Assembly (NCBI GenBank): GCA_026391215.1
Contig: JAPLDX010000049.1
Location: forward strand, 1-32,279
Direction: 5' to 3'
DNA length: 32,279 nt
From: Bacteroidia bacterium
GTDB taxonomy: Bacteria; Bacteroidota; Bacteroidia; Bacteroidales; VadinHA17
This document shows, in pieces, positions 25,116-30,159 of the stretch. Below the pieces are notes generated by a model. The model did no database searches. It was not told the DNA's origin and worked only from the letters and a program-made list of their open reading frames with translations. The position numbers and the translations under genes were made by a program. Position 1 is the first letter of the stretch. Every line of letters starts with the position of its first letter.

Positions 25116-25491
25116 TTCCCAACGCCCTTTTCAGATCTTCAATCTGACTATTCCACAAGCTGATGGCATCCTCTTTTTCTTCCGGTTCCGCGAAATCGGT
25201 TATAAGGAGGGCGAGGCTGCCGCTGAGTTCTTCAATATTGATTTTGAATTCAAAATAATTAGACTCTTCATCATCCGCATCGAGCCATTCAAACCTGACG
25301 AATTTATTTTCCTTAAATGCTGAAAGTCTTGCCTTAAGCTCTGACTTATTCCAGATGAAAGTAAAGATATCCCCTTCTACATTAACATCTTCAGCGAACC
25401 ACTCACCAAGTCCTTCCGGTGTGCTGAGCCGGGAGAAAAGGACTTTTGGAGAACAATTCAATGTATATTCCAGTTCGTACTTCAGTCTCAT
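25111..25491 (-). CDS. START-like (SRPBCC superfamily) domain protein
   Basis: A 126-residue cytoplasmic protein. The start LKYELEYTLNCSPKVLFSRLSTPEGLGEWFAEDV and the following strands FTFIWNKSELKARLSAF and FVRFEWLDAD, and the long C-terminal helix (AISLWNSQIEDLKRALGI) fit the helix-grip fold of AHSA1/START-like proteins. The single compact domain is common in Bacteroidota. Members bind hydrophobic ligands or chaperone partners; none is known for this group. It is on the same strand as lptF and ribBA, 629 bp upstream of lptF, and may once have been closer before the four-helix-bundle cassette entered. Its stop codon is inside the last unit of the octamer array. Confidence 0.82.
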   Translation of the reverse strand: MRLKYELEYTLNCSPKVLFSRLSTPEGLGEWFAEDVNVEGDIFTFIWNKSELKARLSAFKENKFVRFEWLDADDEESNYFEFKINIEELSGSLALLITDFAEPEEKEDAISLWNSQIEDLKRALGI

Positions 25492-25553
25492 TATTAGTTC
25501 AATCTGTACTGCAATGCAATATAGAAAAAATATCGGAACATTAATAAATCTTG

Positions 25554-25584
25554 TTGTTCATTAACGGTAAACTGATTATATTTG
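25554..25584 (+). promoter_or_regulatory. promoter of tRNA-Met (TTG-N20-TATATTTG)
   Basis: TTG at 25554-25556 and TATATTTG at 25577-25584 form a complete Bacteroidota-type promoter. The predicted start, near 25590, is about 16 nt before the mature tRNA 5' end. Confidence 0.75.
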
Positions 25585-25605
25585 CACCCGCAAAAGATGA
25601 CTGTT

Positions 25606-25679
25606 GGCGAGATAGCTCAGTTGGTTAGAGCGCATGATTCATAATCATGAGGTCCGGGGATCATTCCCCCGTCTCGCTA
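25606..25679 (+). tRNA. tRNA-Met (anticodon CAT), elongator type
   Basis: A 74-nt cloverleaf. The acceptor stem GGCGAGA pairs with TCTCGCT (ending in a G1-U72 wobble), the D arm is GCTC/GAGC, the anticodon stem CATGA/TCATG holds the loop TTCATAA, and the T stem is CGGGG/CCCCG. The anticodon stem lacks the three G-C pairs of initiator tRNA, so it is an elongator Met tRNA; a tRNA-Ile with lysidine at CAT is less likely but not excluded. The 3' CCA is not encoded (ACCTG follows). The T loop reads ATCATTC, with both T54 and A58 of the usual loop changed. Confidence 0.92.
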
Positions 25680-25690
25680 CCTGAAAATGA

Positions 25691-25725
25691 AGCAGTTATG
25701 AAAACGATATTCATAACTGCTTTTT
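25691..25725 (+). terminator. hairpin terminator after tRNA-Met
   Basis: AGCAGTTATGAA (25691-25702) pairs perfectly with TTCATAACTGCT (25710-25721) around a 7-nt loop and is followed by a run of five T. It is 11 nt after the tRNA. Confidence 0.88.
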
Positions 25726-25881
25726 GTTTGAATACAAAGGTGCAAATATAAAATTATGGCTTGATGTAAAATGGTTGACAAAAAAAGTTCAAGGAATAGG
25801 CTTTTTGTTATTTGATTACATCAAAGTCTTTTTTACCTTTAATAGAAATAAGTCACTTGGTAGTTATTCATAGTCTTGGCA

Positions 25882-26691
25882 ATGAAAAAAGCAGCTCTTT
25901 CTTCAATTCTAATGGTAACCTGCATCCTGGCTTTATCCCAGGTCCCGGAATCCTTCAACTACCAGGTGGTGGTGCGTGATGGCTCTACAAATAGTCCATT
26001 AACGGATCAGAATGTATCGTTCCGGATGAGCATTCTCAAGGGTAACAGTTCGGGTGAATCTCAATATTCTGAATTGCATAGCGCTAATACCGGTACTTTA
26101 GGTATAGTGAATCTGGTAATTGGAAATGGGACCGACAAGACAGGTGACATTACTACCATTGACTGGGGAGCCGATACATACTATTTAAAAGTTGAGGTTG
26201 ATAAGACCGGAGGAGAGAGTTTTTTTGAGATGGGGACTACACAGTTGTTAAGTGTTCCTTATGCATTGTATGCGAATAAATCAGGTTTAAGTAAGGATAA
26301 CAAAGCATTTGATAGTTATATAAAAGATGATTTTACTTTAATTGCTTTACCTAAAATATTTGTTGAATATCCATATAGTTTAGTGCCAGCAGTAACCGAT
26401 GAAGATTGGAATACCTATAGCACTGTTAAAATTGGAACACAAATTTGGATGGCAGAAAACCTGAGAACTACGAAATACAACGATGGCTCTGATATACCAA
26501 ATTTGACATCAAGTGATGATTGGATATTGGAAGATGGAACAACAGGCATGATGGAGCATATTGTTGGTATGGTAATGAAGAGGCTACATATAAAGCCACT
26601 TGCGGTGCGTTGTATAACGGATATGCGGTGGTTAATACAAGAAAACTATGCCCCACTGGATGGCATATACCTGCTAATGAAGAATTTATAA
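25882..26691 (+). CDS. FISUMP-type surface protein, N-terminal part (frameshifted)
   Basis: It begins with a signal peptide (MKKAALSSILMVTCILALSQ) and a domain of about 115 residues often found at the N-terminus of such Bacteroidota proteins (VPESFNYQVVVRDG, NVSFRMSILKG, YYLKVEVD, LLSVPYALYA). The FISUMP domain, named from Fibrobacter succinogenes major paralogous proteins, then starts at VKIGTQIWMAENLRTTKYNDGS. After DGTTG near base 26548 this frame turns to unrelated sequence and stops at 26691, while the FISUMP domain continues in another frame. The ATG at 25882 is used instead of the TTG two codons earlier. The role is unknown; such proteins are exported and surface-associated. The gene stands alone after the tRNA. 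Confidence 0.8.
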   Translation: MKKAALSSILMVTCILALSQVPESFNYQVVVRDGSTNSPLTDQNVSFRMSILKGNSSGESQYSELHSANTGTLGIVNLVIGNGTDKTGDITTIDWGADTYYLKVEVDKTGGESFFEMGTTQLLSVPYALYANKSGLSKDNKAFDSYIKDDFTLIALPKIFVEYPYSLVPAVTDEDWNTYSTVKIGTQIWMAENLRTTKYNDGSDIPNLTSSDDWILEDGTTGMMEHIVGMVMKRLHIKPLAVRCITDMRWLIQENYAPLDGIYLLMKNL

Positions 26692-26990
26692 CATTTACAA
26701 CATATTTAGGTTCCTTGAAAGGTGGCAGATTAAAAGAATCAGGCACAACCCATTGGGAAGCGCCCAATACTGATGCAATAAATGATTGTAAATTTACAGC
26801 GCTCCCGGGTGGTTCCCGCGGTAATGATGGTGCGTTCGGTTATATTAGATACGACGGTTATTATTGGTCGGCTACAGAGGTTAATCCGACTCTCGCATGG
26901 ATCAGGCACCTAACCAACGTCAGCAGTGAAGAGCTTGAGGGCTATGTCAGTAAGAAGCAAGGCTTATCTGTTCGTTGCATCAAAGAATAA
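26520..26990 (+). CDS. FISUMP-type surface protein, C-terminal part (frameshifted)
   Basis: From about base 26550 this frame reads DGAYCWYGNEEATYKATCGALYNGYAV, KLCPTGWHIPANEEF, FTALPGGSRGNDGAFGYIRYDGYYWSATE and ends GLSVRCIKE, the complete second half of a FISUMP domain (with its paired Cys and GWHIP motif). The listed ATG at 26520 lies before the crossover, so its first residues are not authentic. Restoring one base between about 26545 and 26556 would join it to the upstream part and give a protein of about 370 residues. As it stands the gene is broken, or the sequence carries a one-base error. Confidence 0.8.
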   Translation: MDIGRWNNRHDGAYCWYGNEEATYKATCGALYNGYAVVNTRKLCPTGWHIPANEEFITFTTYLGSLKGGRLKESGTTHWEAPNTDAINDCKFTALPGGSRGNDGAFGYIRYDGYYWSATEVNPTLAWIRHLTNVSSEELEGYVSKKQGLSVRCIKE

Positions 26991-27065
26991 TTAATAACGA
27001 GTTGGCAATTTAGGTTATCTCTTCCACAAGTGTAATATTAAGAATATTAACTAATTATTATAATT

Positions 27066-27260
27066 ATGTTCATCGGATCACGCAACAGGTTTAATGAATT
27101 CAAAGATGATTTCATTAAGGATACAGGAAAGAAAGCTGAAGAGAATATCGAGCTCTATACACAGTATGTGACAGCAAGATTTGCAGATCAGAACCATGCC
27201 CTGCTTAAGGAGCTCTCAATTGAAATACAGGACCTGTATAAAGTGCTGAAAAAGGTGTAG
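27066..27260 (+). CDS. small helical cytoplasmic protein (64 aa), unknown
   Basis: A short charged protein, probably two helices (RNRFNEFKDDFIKDTGKKAEENIELYTQYVTARF and QNHALLKELSIEIQDLYKVLKKV), with no signal peptide or cysteine. I do not recognise a family. It precedes the YtxH gene on the same strand with 93 bp between. The YtxH gene has its own promoter, so this one may be a separate transcript. Codon use and length look like those of a real gene, and the ATG follows an A/T-rich leader. An accidental frame cannot be fully excluded. Confidence 0.6.
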   Translation: MFIGSRNRFNEFKDDFIKDTGKKAEENIELYTQYVTARFADQNHALLKELSIEIQDLYKVLKKV

Positions 27261-27296
27261 TCCGGGTTGTTCACCCACCGGTACTAAAGTTTGCTT

Positions 27297-27328
27297 TTGT
27301 GTTTTTTGATGAACTTTTATTATCTTTG
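27297..27328 (+). promoter_or_regulatory. promoter for the YtxH operon (TTG-N21-TATCTTTG)
   Basis: TTG at 27297-27299 and the exact -7 box TATCTTTG at 27321-27328. Transcription would begin near 27334, about 20 nt before the ATG at 27354. The TTG or ATG codons upstream of 27334 cannot then be starts. Confidence 0.7.
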
Positions 27329-27353
27329 TTTATCATCTTTAAATCATAAAAAC

Positions 27354-27605
27354 ATGAAACCAGGTTCATTTATTGCCGGATTGCTGACAGGTGCAGTTGT
27401 CGGCGGAGTTATTGCCCTTCTCTATGCGCCCAAAAGCGGAAAAGAAACTCGTGAAGATCTTAAGCAAAAACTTGAGGAATACGGCAAAAAGGTAGAAAAC
27501 ATTAAAGCCAAAGCCAGCCAGAAATCAAAACAGGTCCGCGAAGACCTGGCAGGCAAGATTGAGGATCTGGCAAAAGAGATAGATAACCTGTCAAAGGCCG
27601 TCTGA
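27354..27605 (+). CDS. YtxH domain protein
   Basis: An 83-residue protein. It starts with one glycine-rich membrane segment (KPGSFIAGLLTGAVVGGVIALLYAPKSGKETREDL), the hallmark of the YtxH family, followed by a long charged helix with coiled-coil character (EEYGKKVENIKAKASQKSKQVREDLAGKIEDLAKEIDNLSKAV). Family members are general-stress or envelope-associated proteins of unknown mechanism. The start at 27354 is set by the promoter just upstream and by the family N-terminus. The holin-like gene begins 16 bp later and the 80-residue gene overlaps that, so the three form an operon. Confidence 0.85.
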   Translation: MKPGSFIAGLLTGAVVGGVIALLYAPKSGKETREDLKQKLEEYGKKVENIKAKASQKSKQVREDLAGKIEDLAKEIDNLSKAV

Positions 27606-27621
27606 CCAGAATCCCTTTATC

Positions 27622-27978
27622 ATGCTTGAGGAAATTGAGAATATCAAAAAAGATATTCAGGAGTATATTGAGGTGAAGCTTGACCTGTTCAAGCTTCAGT
27701 CGGCTGAAAATATCTCCAGGGTCGTAAGCAATGTTGTGGTTGCAGTAATTGCTTTGCTGCTTGGTTCCCTTGTCCTTTTCTTACTTTCTTTTGCTGCCGG
27801 TTACTTCATGGCTTCTCTCCTTCATTCAAATGAACTGGGCTTCTTATGTGTGGCAGGTTTTTATATTCTTCTTATACTGATTATTCTGATTTTCAGGAAA
27901 TCGATCATCGATCGTCCTGTGATAAAATCAGTGATTAAGATATTCTTTCCAAAAACAGGCAGCGATGAAAAGAATTAA
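27622..27978 (+). CDS. holin-superfamily-like (phage_holin_3_6 type) membrane protein
   Basis: A 118-residue protein. A helical amphipathic N-terminus (EEIENIKKDIQEYIEVKLDLFKLQSAENISRVVSNV) precedes two membrane helices (about 38-63 and 71-93) and a basic tail. This matches the bacterial group labelled phage holin family or DUF1469, which in chromosomal settings is found next to YtxH genes and is not linked to phage. No other phage genes are nearby, so lysis is unlikely; a role in membrane or stress physiology is inferred from context. Its stop is overlapped by 14 bp by the next gene. Confidence 0.82.
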   Translation: MLEEIENIKKDIQEYIEVKLDLFKLQSAENISRVVSNVVVAVIALLLGSLVLFLLSFAAGYFMASLLHSNELGFLCVAGFYILLILIILIFRKSIIDRPVIKSVIKIFFPKTGSDEKN

Positions 27979-28207
27979 TCAATATGATTATTCAGGTATC
28001 TCCTCTTTTAAGGATTTTCGCAAGGAGAAAGAGAGGCTGACTCTGAAAAGCAAAATCATTGATGCAAAGCTGTCACTTGGCTTTATGAAAATAAAGCAGG
28101 ACCTCACACCTTCAAACCTGCTGATCTCTCTGGCCAGGGAATATTTGCTGCCCCGGATTGCTAAGTTAACAGGATTGTCCTCTGCAGAGAGAGAAGATAT
28201 AACTTAG
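27965..28207 (+). CDS. small basic protein (80 aa), unknown, last gene of the YtxH operon
   Basis: No family is recognised. The protein is charged and probably helical (FKDFRKEKERLTLKSKIIDAKLSLGFMKIKQDLTPSNLLISLAREYLLPRIAKL) with a weakly hydrophobic stretch near residues 50-68 that could lie on the membrane. It overlaps the holin-like gene by 14 bp, a strong sign of translational coupling, and similar small proteins commonly follow YtxH/holin-like pairs in Bacteroidota. Its stop overlaps the convergent lipoprotein gene by 4 bp. Confidence 0.72.
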   Translation: MKRINQYDYSGISSFKDFRKEKERLTLKSKIIDAKLSLGFMKIKQDLTPSNLLISLAREYLLPRIAKLTGLSSAEREDIT

Positions 28208-29232
28208 TCCCTCATCCATTCGATAAGGTTATCGATGAATGGCTGGGGCATGATCTCCAGTCCGTTCATGTCGCCGATGAAGAATATCTTGCTCTTTTCC
28301 CATTTAAGTGTTCCCATCACGGGAGGAGCCAACGGCTCATTCTCATCCAATCCTCCGTTAAAGTTAAGATCGCCATATTCCTCTTCACCCAGCCAGCCGA
28401 GGACTTCAATGTCAGGATTCTGATCAAGGTTGGTCAGTACCGAGCCTGCGATATAGTCGATAGATGTGATATTCTTTGTTATCATGTGCGGAGTCAGCTT
28501 TGTGACCTTGCCATATGCGACACCCTCAAATTTCAATCCCAGGTGGTCGCCAAGCTCATCAACCCTGTCATATTTTTTGTGATCGGTGAAAAACACCAGG
28601 TTCATTCCGCGCCGTGCCAGTTTTGTATATATTTCAAGTTCATTTTCAGTATATCTTTCAAAGCCGTTGGTTCTTATGACAATATAACTTCCGAAGAACA
28701 TGCCCTCCTTAAGCTCTTCTCCCCGCCCCAGTTCCCTTACTTCCAATCCCTTTGACCTGAGCATATCGGCGAATGGTTTTCCCTGGTGCCATTGATCTTC
28801 ACTGAACCCGGTAAGAGGCGATTGTGGAAACCACCAGACACCTCCGTCGTGAGATGCATCAATGAGAATCTTCTTATTAAGCTGAACTGCTGATACTTCC
28901 CAGGTTGTTTTGTGCGATTCAAGATCCTGTATCTCGTACAGAACAGGCTGTGAAAAATCAACTGTCGATCCGCCGGAAACCTGCTCCCTTCCGTTTAAAA
29001 GAACACTGCATCCTTCCGGTACATTGAAGTCAGGGACCAGACGCGTGACATCCACACCAAAGTCCACTTCAAACCTTACTTCTCTCCTTGAATCATTGAA
29101 TTCTGTTGAGAGGGTTTGTCCGTTCGTATTGAAGGACAGGAAACCTGTCTGTTTGTAATTGACCTGTTCACTTCTCTCGCACGACAACAGAATCAGGAGC
29201 AAACCTGCAAGAATGATTTTACATGTTCTCAT
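28204..29232 (-). CDS. lipoprotein with N-terminal DUF5018-like domain and a GATase-like/DUF4350-type fold
   Basis: A 342-residue protein. The lipoprotein signal ends at the Cys in LLLILLSCERSEQ. Residues about 25-112 look like the beta-sandwich seen at the start of many Bacteroidota lipoproteins (VDFGVDVTRLVPDFNVPEGCSVLL, YEIQDLESHKTTWEVSA). The C-terminal part (KILIDASHDGGVWWFPQ, GKPFADMLRSKGLEVRELGRGEEL, SYIVIRTNGFERYTENELEIYTKLARRGMNLVFFTDHKKYDRVDELGDHLGLKFEG, KIFFIGDMNGLEIMPQPFIDNLIEWMRD) resembles the class I glutamine-amidotransferase-like fold of DUF4350 proteins. No catalytic cysteine is evident. It is probably a ligand-binding or scaffold protein. It has its own promoter at 29258-29288. 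Confidence 0.72.
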   Translation of the reverse strand: MRTCKIILAGLLLILLSCERSEQVNYKQTGFLSFNTNGQTLSTEFNDSRREVRFEVDFGVDVTRLVPDFNVPEGCSVLLNGREQVSGGSTVDFSQPVLYEIQDLESHKTTWEVSAVQLNKKILIDASHDGGVWWFPQSPLTGFSEDQWHQGKPFADMLRSKGLEVRELGRGEELKEGMFFGSYIVIRTNGFERYTENELEIYTKLARRGMNLVFFTDHKKYDRVDELGDHLGLKFEGVAYGKVTKLTPHMITKNITSIDYIAGSVLTNLDQNPDIEVLGWLGEEEYGDLNFNGGLDENEPLAPPVMGTLKWEKSKIFFIGDMNGLEIMPQPFIDNLIEWMRD

Positions 29233-29257
29233 AGCTGTGCAATTCTGTTCTTAATCA

Positions 29258-29288
29258 CAAAGTTACGCTATTAAAACGCTAAAGTCAA
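29258..29288 (-). promoter_or_regulatory. promoter for the 342-aa lipoprotein (TTG-N20-TAACTTTG)
   Basis: On the minus strand TTG (29286-29288) and TAACTTTG (29258-29265) are 20 nt apart, a full match to the Bacteroidota consensus. Transcription would start near 29251, 19 nt before the ATG at 29232. Confidence 0.75.
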
Positions 29289-29295
29289 TTTTTAA

Positions 29296-29324
29296 TAAAA
29301 AACCCAGCTTCACAGCAAGGCTTT
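29296..29324 (-). terminator. possible terminator after the DUF1080 gene
   Basis: On the minus strand AGCCTTGCTGTGAAGCT can fold with one bulge into a short stem, followed by GGGTTTTTTATT. The stem is weak, so this is tentative. Confidence 0.35.
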
Positions 29325-29330
29325 TATTCT

Positions 29331-29365
29331 CCTGACGCCCGATGCCTGACGCCTGATGCCTAAAG
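29331..29365. repeat. 7-bp tandem repeats (CCTGACG variants)
   Basis: CCTGACG, CCCGATG, CCTGACG, CCTGATG and CCTAAAG follow one another without a gap. The first four units can also be read as two copies of a 14-mer. The array runs into the stop codon of the DUF1080 gene. Confidence 0.75.
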
Positions 29366-30121
29366 CTCCTTCATCTTTATATTCCTGAACCACACTTTAC
29401 TGCCGTGATTCTGAAGCGAGATATGCCCTTCATCATATTTCCCGTAATCAGGATAATCTGCCCATTTCCCGCTGTTGCGAAGTTTTATCCATTCTTCAGA
29501 ATTTTTAACATACCTGACTGTAACTGAGTCGTTAAGAATAAATGTCACATCATTGCCATTCACAACGATCAAAGCCCGGTTCCACTCGCCGACCGGTTTG
29601 TAAGGTTTGACTAACGGAGGATTCATTGCGTAATTGGCTCCGCTTACCTGCCATACTTCCAGAGTGTCAGGCCAGCCTTCCTGGTCAATAATCTGGAACT
29701 CAGGACCTGTTTCATAAGGATAATGATAAAGGGTATCTTCAGCAACCTGGAAAATAAGACCGCTGTTGGCCTTTTTTGCCAGCTTGAATTCAGCATAAAA
29801 TGCATAACTCCTGTAAACTTTATCGGTTATGATGTCCTGGCTTTCAGCCCCACCCTCGGTGTTCATGGTTAATGTTCCATCTTCAATGGTCCAGCAATCG
29901 GGGAACTTACCCATATTATAACCATGCCATCCGTTTGTGGTCGTACCATCAAAGAGAAGCTGCCATCCCAGCTTCTTTTCCTTATTAGTTAAAGTGTTAG
30001 GTGCTGCTGTTTTATCAATTTCTGAATAAAGCGACACAGGATCCTTGCTTGGTTCCGATCCACAGGAACATAACAGGATCAGCAGAAGACCAATAAATGG
30101 TTTTGTTATTGATTTTTTCAT
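29360..30121 (-). CDS. DUF1080 (3-keto-disaccharide hydrolase-like) lipoprotein
   Basis: A 253-residue protein. The lipoprotein signal ends at Cys20 (LLLILLCSCGSEPS). The rest is a concanavalin-like beta-sandwich of the DUF1080/PF06439 family, with LGWQLLFDGTTTNGWHGYN, CWTIEDGTLTMN, YAFYAEFKLAKKANSGLIFQV, TGPEFQIIDQEGWPD, GEWNRALIVVNGNDVTFILND and GHISLQNHGSKVWFRNIKMKEL. Members act on or bind sugars and are frequent in polysaccharide-degrading Bacteroidota; some hydrolyse 3-keto-glycosides. No other sugar-degrading genes are seen here, so the substrate is open. It follows the propeller/TPR gene by 38 bp on the same strand, and the two are probably co-transcribed. Confidence 0.9.
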   Translation of the reverse strand: MKKSITKPFIGLLLILLCSCGSEPSKDPVSLYSEIDKTAAPNTLTNKEKKLGWQLLFDGTTTNGWHGYNMGKFPDCWTIEDGTLTMNTEGGAESQDIITDKVYRSYAFYAEFKLAKKANSGLIFQVAEDTLYHYPYETGPEFQIIDQEGWPDTLEVWQVSGANYAMNPPLVKPYKPVGEWNRALIVVNGNDVTFILNDSVTVRYVKNSEEWIKLRNSGKWADYPDYGKYDEGHISLQNHGSKVWFRNIKMKEL

Positions 30122-30159
30122 TTTAGATAGTTATTAATTATTTATAATAAAGAAACATT

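Noticed and set aside
25606..25721. Integration site in the tRNA-Met gene
   Set aside because: No direct repeat of the tRNA 3' end and no integrase were found downstream.
25811..25825. Small palindrome TTTGAT-TAC-ATCAAA upstream of the FISUMP gene
   Set aside because: Six-base A/T-rich arms are expected by chance in this intergenic stretch, and no T run or promoter is tied to it.
27622..27978. Prophage remnant suggested by the holin-like protein
   Set aside because: No other phage gene, integrase or att repeat is near; the YtxH neighbour indicates a chromosomal family.
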